From: Oceanispirochaeta crateris
Lineage (GTDB): Bacteria; Spirochaetota; Spirochaetia; DSM-2461
Length of the DNA stretch: 64,000 bases
Assembly: GCF_008329965.1 (NCBI RefSeq)
Contig: NZ_CP036150.1
Span: 1,984,001 to 2,048,000, forward strand
Direction: 5' to 3'
Both the position numbers and the translations under genes were made by a program. The notes under the pieces are model-generated. The model saw only the letters and a program-made list of their open reading frames with translations, made no database searches and was not told the origin of the DNA. Shown piece by piece: positions 1 to 8,515 of the stretch; position 1 is the first letter of the stretch; every line of letters starts with the position of its first letter.

Positions 1-233
1 TCTTTAACTGATTTCTGTACCCACCAGTTTACGCGGCCCATATAACCATGTGTTGCCGTAGGCAGTGAGACCCCAATCTTACCGCTATAGCTTTTTTCCA
101 TAACCGGAGCAGCCTCAGCTGCAGGAGCCGGTGCTGCAGCAGCCATAGGGGCTTCCTCTTTAGCACAGCCGGTGATCATAAATGCCCCGGCAAACAGCAT
201 GAGAACCATCGTTACAGACAAGATCCTTTTCAT
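1..233 (-). CDS. Sugar ABC transporter substrate-binding lipoprotein (5' part only; runs off the window)
   Basis: Only the first 77 or so codons are present; the 3' part lies beyond base 1. The start ATG (231-233) follows a strong GGAGG ribosome site. The product opens with a lipoprotein signal: a basic MKR start, a hydrophobic stretch and the lipobox ITGC. An Ala/Pro-rich linker follows, then KIGVSLPTATHGYMGRVNWW, which matches the start of the mature domain of periplasmic binding protein family 4/1 (ribose/xylose type). It should be membrane-anchored and deliver a sugar to the ABC permease encoded upstream in the same operon. It is the last gene of the LacI-controlled operon visible here, 66 bp after the dehydrogenase. 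Confidence 0.8.
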   Translation of the reverse strand, partial: MKRILSVTMVLMLFAGAFMITGCAKEEAPMAAAAPAPAAEAAPVMEKSYSGKIGVSLPTATHGYMGRVNWWVQKSVK

Positions 234-299
234 ACTTTCCTCCAAATTTTTCTTATATCTCCAACAGCTGTCACACAGCTGCCAAATCCTGAATAAGGG

Positions 300-1319
300 T
301 TATCCTGCGGGCTTGCTGGCAAAACTCTTGACTGTTTCCCATTGTGCCCTCTGCATCCTCACTGGGGGTAATCCCCGAAGTATCAAGTCCATATCATCAA
401 GAACCATCCTTCCGATAAGACTAAAAGCCTGAGGTATTCCTCCTGCTCTATGAGCAGACAGCAGAAGATGATCGTTGTTCCGGGCAGGATGGGACACAGC
501 CAGAGGCTCTATTGGAAAAACATCCGTTGCAGCTGTAAAGGCACCCTGTGCTGTAAGTTCACATAGAGCTTCAAAATCAACCACAGCTGCACGGCTCATC
601 AAAAGAAAAAAGGCATCCTTATGGATCATTTCCAGCTTTTTCCGGTTTAAGAAGCCTTGATTTTCCTTCGTTACTCCCGCAAAGACAAAGATAAAACGAG
701 TCGTTTTCAAGACCTCATCCAGTGTAGCGGGAATACAGCCCGCCTCCTCTATGATGCTATCTGGAATCCAGGGATCAAAAATTTTTACGGAACAATGAAA
801 AGGTTCCAGCAATTTCACCATAGCCCGGCCCAGATTTCCGAAGCCAATAAACCCGACCTCGGAGCCGGATAACAACAGCGAATCCCGGCATCCATCGGCC
901 AAATAAACCTCCTGACCTTCCCGGAACCGCCGATCTTCCCGTGTGATCCCGCGGCATAAGTCAAGAGCCATCCCCAGAGACATCTCAGCAACCGCTTGTG
1001 AGTAGGCACCACCGCAGTTGAGTACGTGAATATTCTTTTTAAAGCAGTAGTCATAATCAATGTTCTGATAAAAATTCCCTTCCACATTGAAAATAGCTTT
1101 AAGATCTGGAGCCTTCTTCAAACGTTCTGCAGGCAGATCCATCTGGCCGATTAGCGCGACAGCCCCATCTAGATGTTCATCAAGACGTTGATAATCCACT
1201 GGACCGTCACCGAGGAACTCTAACTGAACCATCTTTTTGAGTTGTGCCATCAACTTCCCCGGAAAAATAAGATCTAACCTTTGAGGATGGGGAGCTGCCA
1301 CGACTTTCTTCTTATCCAT
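300..1319 (-). CDS. D-isomer-specific 2-hydroxyacid dehydrogenase family protein
   Basis: A 339-residue NAD(P)-dependent dehydrogenase of the phosphoglycerate/2-hydroxyacid dehydrogenase family. The Rossmann motif GFIGFGNLGRAM is near residue 155. The expected catalytic trio is visible in order: Arg in LMSRAAVVD, Glu in DVFPIEPL and His in LLSAHRAGG. Family members reversibly oxidise 2-hydroxyacids or reduce 2-ketoacids; the substrate cannot be read from the sequence. The ATG is preceded by AGAGGA. It sits 27 bp after the sugar permease and before the binding protein, so it probably acts on a product of the imported sugar or sugar acid. The N-terminal domain is only distantly like classical SerA. 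Confidence 0.8.
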   Translation of the reverse strand: MDKKKVVAAPHPQRLDLIFPGKLMAQLKKMVQLEFLGDGPVDYQRLDEHLDGAVALIGQMDLPAERLKKAPDLKAIFNVEGNFYQNIDYDYCFKKNIHVLNCGGAYSQAVAEMSLGMALDLCRGITREDRRFREGQEVYLADGCRDSLLLSGSEVGFIGFGNLGRAMVKLLEPFHCSVKIFDPWIPDSIIEEAGCIPATLDEVLKTTRFIFVFAGVTKENQGFLNRKKLEMIHKDAFFLLMSRAAVVDFEALCELTAQGAFTAATDVFPIEPLAVSHPARNNDHLLLSAHRAGGIPQAFSLIGRMVLDDMDLILRGLPPVRMQRAQWETVKSFASKPAG

Positions 1320-1346
1320 GATATTCCTCTGAAAACGAATATTTCA

Positions 1347-2345
1347 TTACTGCTTTTGCTTTTGGACGTAGACCGCAGCAATAATCACAATACCTTTCAC
1401 GGTTCCCTGCAAATAGGGAGAGACGCCAACCATGTTGAGCATGTTGTTGATGATCCCCAGAATCAGGGCACCAAAGATGGTACCCCAAATGGTTCCACGC
1501 CCTCCTGCCATAGCTGTTCCGCCGATGATAACCGCCGCAATAGCATCCAATTCAAAAGCCAATCCCATATTAGAAGTACTCACGGCATTAAACCTGGACC
1601 CCAACAGAATGGCCGATATACCAACCAGAACACCTATCAATGTGTAGGCTATGAATTTTGTTTTATCCACGTTGATGGCTGAAAATAGAGCCACCTTCTG
1701 ATTAGATCCCACTGCACAAAGATAACGGCCGTAACGGGTATTATTCAAAACAAGATTTAAAACGGCTGCCAACCCCAGCAGGAAAAAAACTGGAACAGGG
1801 ACGAACATGAATGTACCCATACCAAACTCTCCATAAAGGGAGTTATGTGATTGAATTTCTCCAGCATTTCCTATGTAGAGACTCATGGATCTAAAAATGG
1901 CCATTGAACCTAAGGTAGCAATAAAGGGAGCAATTTTCCCTCTTGTAATCATAAAACCGTTAAAGGCTCCAGCAGCTCCTCCCACAAGGATACCGGTGAT
2001 AAAACCAATGAGGATAACAATCACTTCATTGTCTACTACCTTGAGAGCCGCATTCATTGTCAAGATTACAACTGCCCCGGTGAAGGCAGTGAGAGACCCT
2101 ACTGAAAGGTCAATACCAGCGGTGATAATCACAAAAGTCATCCCCAGGCCGATAATTCCTGTATAGGAAACCTGCCGCATGATATTGATCAAATTCTGAG
2201 GTTTCAGAAAGTAAGGACTTAAAAAAGAAGACAAAACAATAAGAAACACCAGAGCTATGAACGAAGCATACCTCTGCCAGTTAAAATGTTTTAACTGACT
2301 CCATAAAGATTGTTTATCCATTTCTTCAGAATTGACTGATTCCAT
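1347..2345 (-). CDS. Ribose-type sugar ABC transporter permease (RbsC family)
   Basis: About 332 residues with roughly eight to ten hydrophobic segments, of the branched-chain amino-acid/ribose permease superfamily. Family signatures include GLGMTFVIITAGIDLSVGS in the N-terminal half and AAVIIGGTAMAGGRG near the end. The frame is open further upstream. I chose ATG 2343-2345 because it follows the ATPase stop by one base (TGAT ATG) and has GAGGGGGAAG as ribosome site inside the end of the ATPase gene, which indicates translational coupling. It should form the inner-membrane channel for the sugar bound by the lipoprotein at 1-233. Confidence 0.88.
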   Translation of the reverse strand: MESVNSEEMDKQSLWSQLKHFNWQRYASFIALVFLIVLSSFLSPYFLKPQNLINIMRQVSYTGIIGLGMTFVIITAGIDLSVGSLTAFTGAVVILTMNAALKVVDNEVIVILIGFITGILVGGAAGAFNGFMITRGKIAPFIATLGSMAIFRSMSLYIGNAGEIQSHNSLYGEFGMGTFMFVPVPVFFLLGLAAVLNLVLNNTRYGRYLCAVGSNQKVALFSAINVDKTKFIAYTLIGVLVGISAILLGSRFNAVSTSNMGLAFELDAIAAVIIGGTAMAGGRGTIWGTIFGALILGIINNMLNMVGVSPYLQGTVKGIVIIAAVYVQKQKQ

Positions 2346-2346
2346 A

Positions 2347-3855
2347 TCAGGCTTCCCCCTCGATAATTCCTGTTGCATATAACATGATTGATTCTTCTGA
2401 AATCTTCTCACCTTCCAAAACACCCGTAACTTCACCATCTTTCATAACCACAACCCTGTGGCACATACCGATAAGCTCTTCCATCTCGGAAGAAATAAAG
2501 ATACAGGAGATCCCCTCCTTAACAAGGTTGTTAATGAAATAATAGATTTCCTGTTTGGCAGACACATCGATCCCTCTCGTGGGTTCATCGACGATCAGAA
2601 CGAGAGGCTCCGTATCAATACTCTTGGACATGGAAACTTTCTGCTGATTTCCGCCACTCAGAAATTCAAGAGCCGTATGCAGACTCGTTGTTTTAAGATT
2701 GAATAGATTTTTGTATTTTTCACTGGATTTTAGCTCTCGGGCCTTATCAATCCAACGAAGAGAATTATTAGAATACCGGGGTAAAGAAACTAAAGTGGTA
2801 TTTCTGGCAACCGAAAAAGATGTAATGATTCCACTCCCCTGCCTATCTTCCGATAAATATCCCAAACCGGCCTTAACAGCATCTTCGGGGTGCCTTATCT
2901 GCAGAGTTTCTCCATTCAGCACAACTTTCCCCTCTGACATTTTTCGAAGCCCCATAATTGCTTCTGATACTTCAGTGCGCCCTGCTCCTACAAGTCCTCC
3001 CAGTCCGAGGATTTCACCTTTACGCAGGTCAAAACTCACCCCGCGGACTAATCCATCAACACAAATATTCTCCACTTTAAAAACAACCTCACTTTCAGGC
3101 TGAACCTTCGGCGGAAAAATCTGAGAGAGTTCTCGTCCGACCATGCTCTGTGCCATTTCTTCAGGACTAATGCTTTCAATATTTGCATCCAGAACAAAGT
3201 TTCCATCTCTTAATACAAGAACCCGATCACAGATCTCTTTGACCTCTTTTAATTTGTGAGAGATGTATACAATTGTCAGCCCCTTTTCCTTCAACTTTTT
3301 CATCAGTTTGAATAGGATATTAATCTCATGACTCGTCAAAACAGAGGTCGGTTCATCCATGATCAACACCTTGGATTCAAAGGCTAGTGCCTTGCTGATC
3401 TCTACCATCTGCTTCTCTGCACCACTAAGATTCTCAATTTTTTCATCAGGAGAAATTTCAACTTCCAATGATTTCAAGAGAACACCAGTTTTCTTTTTCA
3501 TGGCATCCTTATCTAGAAATCCACTTTTTTTACGAATCTCGGAGCCCAAAAAAACATTATCCGAAACTGTTAAATCATTGATAAGATTAAATTCTTGCGG
3601 AATGATGCTGATTCCAATTTTTTTGGCAGATGCAGTATTACCGACAACAATAGGTTTGCCTTCAAAATAAATATCTCCCGTCGTGGGTTCGTAAATGCCG
3701 CTTAGAATCTTCATCATCGTAGATTTACCCGCTCCATTTTCACCAATGAGCCCCAGGACTTCTCCCCTATTGATACCGAAAGAGACATTATGAAGAACTT
3801 CTACTGTAGAAAAGCTTTTACAAATATTCTCAACCCTTAAAATCTCATCACTCAT
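2347..3855 (-). CDS. Sugar ABC transporter ATP-binding protein with two ABC domains (RbsA/MglA family)
   Basis: About 502 residues with two nucleotide-binding domains. The first has Walker A GENGAGKST, signature LSGAEKQ and Walker B VLIMDEPTS. The second has the degenerate Walker A GLVGAGRTE and a normal signature LSGGNQQK, typical of RbsA/MglA/XylG proteins. The longer frame (from 3942) would overlap the promoter and operator, so the start is taken as ATG 3853-3855 (MSDEILRVENI), preceded by GGAG. It is the first gene of the operon and energises import with the permease directly downstream. Confidence 0.88.
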   Translation of the reverse strand: MSDEILRVENICKSFSTVEVLHNVSFGINRGEVLGLIGENGAGKSTMMKILSGIYEPTTGDIYFEGKPIVVGNTASAKKIGISIIPQEFNLINDLTVSDNVFLGSEIRKKSGFLDKDAMKKKTGVLLKSLEVEISPDEKIENLSGAEKQMVEISKALAFESKVLIMDEPTSVLTSHEINILFKLMKKLKEKGLTIVYISHKLKEVKEICDRVLVLRDGNFVLDANIESISPEEMAQSMVGRELSQIFPPKVQPESEVVFKVENICVDGLVRGVSFDLRKGEILGLGGLVGAGRTEVSEAIMGLRKMSEGKVVLNGETLQIRHPEDAVKAGLGYLSEDRQGSGIITSFSVARNTTLVSLPRYSNNSLRWIDKARELKSSEKYKNLFNLKTTSLHTALEFLSGGNQQKVSMSKSIDTEPLVLIVDEPTRGIDVSAKQEIYYFINNLVKEGISCIFISSEMEELIGMCHRVVVMKDGEVTGVLEGEKISEESIMLYATGIIEGEA

Positions 3856-3883
3856 CGAGGATAGCACTCCAATTGTGTTTAAA

Positions 3884-3899
3884 TTGTAACCGGTTCCAA
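3884..3899. promoter_or_regulatory. LacI-type operator O1 at the ABC operon promoter
   Basis: TTGTAACCGGTTCCAA is a near-perfect palindrome around AACC|GGTT, the usual symmetry of LacI/GalR operators with a central CG. It abuts the -10 box of the minus-strand promoter, a position where bound repressor would block RNA polymerase. A second copy of the same 14-base core lies at 4043-4056, beside the divergent lacI-type gene. Confidence 0.75.
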
Positions 3900-3927
3900 T
3901 TCTACCATGGCGAAAATAGGGTGTCAA
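3899..3927 (-). promoter_or_regulatory. Sigma70-like promoter of the sugar ABC operon
   Basis: On the minus strand TTGACA (3922-3927) and TAGAAT (3899-3904) are separated by 17 bases. This is a near-consensus promoter about 45 bases upstream of the ATPase start and immediately followed by operator O1. Confidence 0.75.
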
Positions 3928-4042
3928 CTTTTTTATTATCATCCCTATTTTAATTGATTTATAGAGAATATTTATAGATAAACAAACAGAATTTATAGAA
4001 ATATAAACAAAACATATCTCATGATAAAACTGCCCCTTTTCA

Positions 4043-4056
4043 GGAACCGGTTACAA
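4043..4056. promoter_or_regulatory. LacI-type operator O2 upstream of the regulator gene
   Basis: GGAACCGGTTACAA is identical, read in the opposite orientation, to the core of operator O1. It lies just upstream of the -35 box of the regulator promoter. The two operator centres are about 158 bp apart, compatible with looping and with autoregulation (inference). Confidence 0.7.
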
Positions 4057-4063
4057 AATATAT

Positions 4064-4091
4064 TTGACTGTTTTGGTAAATCCATTATAAT
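4064..4091 (+). promoter_or_regulatory. Promoter of the LacI-family regulator gene
   Basis: TTGACT (4064-4069) and TATAAT (4086-4091) with a 16-base spacer. Because the -10 box overlaps the in-frame ATG at 4090, this promoter argues for the downstream GTG start at 4123. Confidence 0.65.
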
Positions 4092-4122
4092 GGATGAGGC
4101 ATTCTCCAAAGGGAAGATTTTA

Positions 4123-5124
4123 GTGAATATAAACGATATTGCCCGCCTAGCTGGCGTCTCAAAGGCAACCATATCCAGAGTGCTATCCCGTTCTCCTCAT
4201 GTAAATGAATCCACAAGAAAGAGAATACAGAAGATCATAGATGATAATGGATTTGAACCCAGCCATCTGGCGCGGAACCTCTCTCGCCGAAAAAGTCAGA
4301 CCATTGGAATTGTCATTGAAGATATTGCCAACCCCTTTTTCATCAGTATCAGCAGTGAAATTGAGAAGATCCTATATGAAAAGAAATACAACATGATGAT
4401 CAGCAGCTCCCAATGGAACCGAGATAAAGAGTTAGAAATAGTCCAATCCATGATCCGTAGCAGTGTCGATGGTTTTATAATTGCACCAATTTCACCAGAT
4501 TCTGAAGCAGTGGCTTTGTTAAAAAGAACAGGCCGGCCTTTTATCCTAATGAACACATTCTCTGAAGATCCAGATGTCAATTACGTATCCACAGATGATA
4601 TAGAAGGGGGAAAGCTGGCAGCAAGACACATGTACAGCCGGCTCAGGAAGGATGAGAAAATCATCCTGGTAACAGGTTATGAACACCAGAATCTTAGCAG
4701 GAGAATGGAAGGTTTTTTTCTGTATATGGAAAGCAAAGGCATAGAAAGAGATCAAATTACCCATTACAGGAACATCAATACATACAACGACGGTCTGGCC
4801 ATAGTTCCCACTATCTTGATGCGCAGCAAGTTAAAATCAAATAAAGCCAGCATATTTATAACAAGTGATGATATCGCCATGGCTTTGCAGGAAGGTCTGC
4901 TCCAGAATGGCCGAACCTTACCCGAGGATATAAGGATTATTGGCTATGACAATATCGAATTTTCCCGCCGATGCCGTATCCCTCTGACTACGGTAGAACA
5001 GTCTCAAAAAGACATAGGAATCATTGCGGCTATGGAGCTTCTGGAGCTGATAAACAACCCTTTAAAAGAGGTAAAACAATACCTTTTACCTCCCCGTTTG
5101 ATCCTTAGAGATTCCAACCCCTAA
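4123..5124 (+). CDS. LacI/GalR-family transcriptional regulator of the divergent sugar ABC operon
   Basis: About 333 residues. The N-terminal helix-turn-helix DIARLAGVSKATISRVLS is the LacI signature, with the hinge helix region about 40 residues later. The remainder is a periplasmic-binding-protein-like sugar sensor (IGIVIEDIANPFF, DGFIIAPISPD, IGYDNIEFSR). GTG at 4123 is chosen because it has GGGAAG six bases upstream and lies downstream of a good promoter (4064-4091); the in-frame ATGs at 4021 and 4090 fall in or before promoter elements. It probably represses the ABC operon and itself through the two AACCGGTT operators, with a sugar-derived inducer. Confidence 0.85.
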   Translation: MNINDIARLAGVSKATISRVLSRSPHVNESTRKRIQKIIDDNGFEPSHLARNLSRRKSQTIGIVIEDIANPFFISISSEIEKILYEKKYNMMISSSQWNRDKELEIVQSMIRSSVDGFIIAPISPDSEAVALLKRTGRPFILMNTFSEDPDVNYVSTDDIEGGKLAARHMYSRLRKDEKIILVTGYEHQNLSRRMEGFFLYMESKGIERDQITHYRNINTYNDGLAIVPTILMRSKLKSNKASIFITSDDIAMALQEGLLQNGRTLPEDIRIIGYDNIEFSRRCRIPLTTVEQSQKDIGIIAAMELLELINNPLKEVKQYLLPPRLILRDSNP

Positions 5125-5145
5125 AACTCCTCAGTCCAAAAAAAT

Positions 5146-6180
5146 CTAATAATCCTTTGATTCCTGAGCCAGTTTTTCTTTAGTGGAAAGCAGACCGCAG
5201 GCAGCAAAGATATCCTCTCCCCGGCTCTTTCTTATGGTTGTGTAGTAGCCCTTCCCTTTCAAAATTGTCTGAAAGGTTTCCATCCGGGACCGTGAGCTGC
5301 CCGTTAGTGGAGAATCGGGAATCGGATGAAAATGAATTAGATTAACCCGGGCTTTGATCCCTCCCAGCAATCGCGCCAAAGCCCTGGCATGATCCTCTGA
5401 ATCATTGACTCCGTCAAAGCAGATGTATTCAAAACTCAGACGGCGTTGTCCTGACCAGTCGTACCCTTTGAGTAATTCGATGATGTCGGCAATGGGATAA
5501 ACCTGCTGAATAGGCATCAGACTCTTACGTTCTTCCTCATAGGGGCTGTGTATACTGATGGCCAGGTGTACACCCGTTGTATCCAGAAACTTTTTCATTC
5601 CCGGAATGATCCCGATGGTAGACAGAGTGATCCTTTTTGAACTCATCCCATAGCCCCAGGAAGATGTTAAAATCTCCAGGCTGTCCAAGACAGAATCCAG
5701 ATTATCCAAAGGTTCCCCCATGCCCATATAGACTATGTTTGTGATATTTTTAACCTCCGGCAGGCTATGAAATTGGTTCAATATTTCTCCTGCACTCAGA
5801 TGGTACTGAAACCCTTGCTTCCCAGTCATACAAAAGAGACAACCCATTTTACAGCCTACCTGACTGGAGACGCAAAGAGTGGCTCTGTCTCCATCTGGAA
5901 TATAAGCCGCTTCTACATATTGATGTCCTTTGATGTGATAAAGATATTTTTTTGTTCCATCCACCGAGACATCCACTTTCTGGTGAGCCATGAGGCCCAG
6001 CTGATATTTTTCTTTTAATCCCTGCCTGGCTTCCAGAGAAAGATTGGTCATTTCATCGATAGATGTGATTTTCTGTTGATAAAGCCAATTGGCGATCTGT
6101 TTTCCCACGAAGGGTTTTAATCCCTGGGACACAGCAAGGTCCTGCAATTGAGAGAGCGTTTTTCCAAATAATGCGTCCAT
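5146..6180 (-). CDS. rlmN: Dual-specificity 23S rRNA/tRNA adenine C2-methyltransferase RlmN (radical SAM)
   Basis: 344 residues, the usual length for RlmN, which methylates A2503 of 23S rRNA (and A37 of some tRNAs) at C2. The radical-SAM cluster cysteines are Cys110-x3-Cys114-x2-Cys117 in GCKMGCLFCMTG. Other family signatures are YMGMGEPLDN and FHPIPDS. The second catalytic cysteine is Cys328 in DIFAACGLL near the C terminus. It is a cytoplasmic housekeeping enzyme and is followed upstream on the same strand by a small flavin reductase with an 8-bp gap, probably co-transcribed. Confidence 0.95.
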   Translation of the reverse strand: MDALFGKTLSQLQDLAVSQGLKPFVGKQIANWLYQQKITSIDEMTNLSLEARQGLKEKYQLGLMAHQKVDVSVDGTKKYLYHIKGHQYVEAAYIPDGDRATLCVSSQVGCKMGCLFCMTGKQGFQYHLSAGEILNQFHSLPEVKNITNIVYMGMGEPLDNLDSVLDSLEILTSSWGYGMSSKRITLSTIGIIPGMKKFLDTTGVHLAISIHSPYEEERKSLMPIQQVYPIADIIELLKGYDWSGQRRLSFEYICFDGVNDSEDHARALARLLGGIKARVNLIHFHPIPDSPLTGSSRSRMETFQTILKGKGYYTTIRKSRGEDIFAACGLLSTKEKLAQESKDY

Positions 6181-6188
6181 TTGAATCC

Positions 6189-6863
6189 TTAAAAGTATAT
6201 TTCACATATTATTTTATCAAATTCTACCCCTTTTGAAAGGAGTAGATCCCGAATATCCACGATCATTGAGGATGAACCGCACAGATAGAAACAGGTTTCC
6301 TCAGGACACTGAGCAAAGGAAAAATCCTCTTTCAGATATTTCGACAACCTCCCGGAGTAAAAACCATGCTGTTCCAAAAGAGAAGAACAGGCAATATACC
6401 TCCGATCCATAATCTTTAAAAAGTTCTCATAGAAATAAAAGTCCTTTTTCTGCCGTGCACCATGCACCAAAATAGTATCTTCTAAAGCCTTGCCCGATTG
6501 AACCATAGAGTGAAATGGAGCAATGCCTGTACCAGTGGCAATCCAGACCATAGGCGCTTTCACAGATAGAAAATCACCAAAAGGGAGGCTCGTATAGAGG
6601 CTGTCACCCTTTCTCAATCCGCTCAGCCGGGGTGTCAGTCCGCCATCAGAGACCCGATTGTATAGGATACCCCAGAAATCTTCACAATTTCCCGAGGCGA
6701 TACTGTAATACCGGACAGTAGATCCAGGTGTATACGACAAGGCTAGAAGCTGTCCCGGGATAAAAGTTCCGGAGACTCCTTTAGGATGTTCCAGCTTGAT
6801 GTAGAAGACATCTTCTGCAATCTCTTCCTGTTCCAAAATTTGGATTTTATATACAGGCTCCAT
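6189..6863 (-). CDS. FAD/NAD(P)-binding ferredoxin-reductase-type oxidoreductase
   Basis: 224 residues, the size of a minimal ferredoxin/flavodoxin-NADP reductase. The FAD site is RYYSIAS near residue 57. The nucleotide-binding loop is WIATGTGIAPFHSM near residue 110. CGSSSMIVDI and the C-terminal CEIYF fit the NAD(P)-binding domain end of the Fpr/Hmp-like family. There are no iron-sulfur cysteines, so electrons must pass to a separate partner, which cannot be identified here. It probably shares a transcript with rlmN downstream. Confidence 0.8.
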   Translation of the reverse strand: MEPVYKIQILEQEEIAEDVFYIKLEHPKGVSGTFIPGQLLALSYTPGSTVRYYSIASGNCEDFWGILYNRVSDGGLTPRLSGLRKGDSLYTSLPFGDFLSVKAPMVWIATGTGIAPFHSMVQSGKALEDTILVHGARQKKDFYFYENFLKIMDRRYIACSSLLEQHGFYSGRLSKYLKEDFSFAQCPEETCFYLCGSSSMIVDIRDLLLSKGVEFDKIICEIYF

Positions 6864-6937
6864 ACTCCCCCAAAAGGCACATAATCTCCTTAAATATAGG
6901 ATGTTTTGTCCTCTCTTGCCTGAATAAAATAAAAGAT

Positions 6938-6969
6938 TTGACAGCTCTTTGGTACAGACGTATCGTACC
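6938..6969 (+). promoter_or_regulatory. Candidate promoter with overlapping GGTAC inverted repeat before the sugar kinase
   Basis: TTGACA (6938-6943) is followed after 17 bases by the weak -10 TATCGT. The arms GGTAC (6951-6955) and GTACC (6965-6969), nine bases apart, straddle this -10 and could be a repressor site. The -35 is good and the rest is suggestive. Confidence 0.45.
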
Positions 6970-7024
6970 AGTTAAGGTGTTAAAACTTTAACAGTCAAAC
7001 CGGATAGGCTAAAAAAGGAGAATC

Positions 7025-8398
7025 ATGAAAATGAGTTTGATTGGTTTGGATATTGGAACAACAACCATCTGCGGAGTTCTCTTTTCCCTGAAAGAGAAAA
7101 GAGCTATCAAGACACTGAGCCTCAATAATCATTTTATAGAGAGTGAAATTCCAGGAGAATATATTCAGGATCCACAGCGGATTTACCTGGACATAAAAGC
7201 CATTTTGGATGAGCTGATTGATTTTTCAGAGCAAAAAATTGAAGCACTGTCTCTCTCGGCTCAGATGCACGGGATTCTCTACGTGAATGATGAGGGAGAT
7301 CCCGTCTCCCCCTTTTACACTTGGCAGAACCAAAGGGGATTAAGACAGAAGCAGGGACAGATGCTGAATGAAATTGTCTCGGAAAAACTGGGATACCAGG
7401 TACACTCAGGATACGGTATTGTGACCCACTATTCCCTTTTACAAGATGATGAGGTTCCAAAAGGAGCCGCAAAATTCTGCAACATAGGAGACTATATCGG
7501 CATGCGCCTGGCAGGGGCTTCAACTCCCGTCACAGACATAAGCCTGGGAGGCAGCATGGGCCTGGTGGATCTCCAGCAGGGAACCCTGGCAGGGACACTC
7601 AAAAATCTGCCTCTCCTGGACGAAGAAATTCTCCCTGCCCTTGTATCATCGACGGAGTTATTGGGACATTATAAGGGGATTCCAGTCATCCAGGCTTTAG
7701 GTGATAATCAGGCCAGTTTTCTCGGTTCCGTAATTGAGAAGGAGACCAGCCTTCTTCTCAATTACGGAACTTCCGGCCAAGTCTCATTTTACAGAAAGGA
7801 ATTTGCCCAATACCCTCACTTCGAAACAAGAGCTCTGGGCAATGAAGGATACATTCATGTGGCCTTCTCTCTCTGCGGAGGGCACTCCTATAAGATTCTA
7901 GCCGGTTTTTTTAACTCCGTGACAGAACTCTTCTCCGCAGGTAAACCTCAGAATATTTTAAAAATCATGGATGATCTCGACCTCGATTTCACCACAAAAG
8001 ACATGGACTGTCTGCCCCTGTTCCTTGGAGAACGGGGTGAGGAAAAGCAACTGGCATACTTTAAAAATATAAGAGATATTAATTTTACACCAGCCAATAT
8101 GATTAAGGCTCTGGTTCAGGGGATGATCCAGGAACTCTTCCGCTTTTATGATGAACTTCCTATGGATGTAAAATCTGGCATGAAGACCCTGGTGGGAGCT
8201 GGAAATGGAATCAGAAAAAACAGACATCTGATAAAGGCCGCCGAATGGACATATAAAAAACCACTTGTCCTTCTGAAAAACAGCGAAGAAAGCTGTCTGG
8301 GAGCCCTTATAAATGCCGGTAAAGCGGTCGGAATCTTCAAAGATTATTCGGAAGGCGCACGCGCCATCGTTGAATACATGAGTCAGGGGCTATCCTAA
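7025..8398 (+). CDS. FGGY-family carbohydrate kinase, sedoheptulokinase-like
   Basis: 457 residues. The N-terminal phosphate loop DIGTTTICGVLF, the sugar-contact LSAQMHGILY, TWQNQRG, LGDNQASFLGS and NYGTSGQVSF follow the order of FGGY kinases. The closest resemblance I can recall is to sedoheptulokinases, which share MHG, TWQ and a GYG/GFG segment, but the substrate is uncertain. It would phosphorylate a ketose in the cytoplasm using ATP. The ATG has AAAAAGGAG upstream; an alternative start is the Met two codons later. It appears monocistronic, with a weak hairpin after the stop. Confidence 0.75.
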   Translation: MKMSLIGLDIGTTTICGVLFSLKEKRAIKTLSLNNHFIESEIPGEYIQDPQRIYLDIKAILDELIDFSEQKIEALSLSAQMHGILYVNDEGDPVSPFYTWQNQRGLRQKQGQMLNEIVSEKLGYQVHSGYGIVTHYSLLQDDEVPKGAAKFCNIGDYIGMRLAGASTPVTDISLGGSMGLVDLQQGTLAGTLKNLPLLDEEILPALVSSTELLGHYKGIPVIQALGDNQASFLGSVIEKETSLLLNYGTSGQVSFYRKEFAQYPHFETRALGNEGYIHVAFSLCGGHSYKILAGFFNSVTELFSAGKPQNILKIMDDLDLDFTTKDMDCLPLFLGERGEEKQLAYFKNIRDINFTPANMIKALVQGMIQELFRFYDELPMDVKSGMKTLVGAGNGIRKNRHLIKAAEWTYKKPLVLLKNSEESCLGALINAGKAVGIFKDYSEGARAIVEYMSQGLS

Positions 8399-8452
8399 CA
8401 ATGGGGATGTACCACTCCTTGTATGAAGAGTAAGAATTTAAGCTAAGATCTC

Positions 8453-8474
8453 AAGAGAATAAAGATATTCTCTT
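8453..8474 (+). terminator. Weak intrinsic terminator after the FGGY kinase gene
   Basis: AAGAGAAT (8453-8460) and ATTCTCTT (8467-8474) form an 8-bp stem with a 6-base loop, followed by the pyrimidine-rich TCTTCC. The T-run is poor. Confidence 0.45.
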
Positions 8475-8515
8475 TCTTCCTGCTGTCAAAGCCCCATACA
8501 GCCGATGTTGAAGTT

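Noticed and set aside
4021-4122. Longer N terminus for the LacI-type regulator (ATG 4021 or 4090)
   Set aside because: These codons lie in the operator and promoter, have no ribosome site and add residues absent from LacI proteins.
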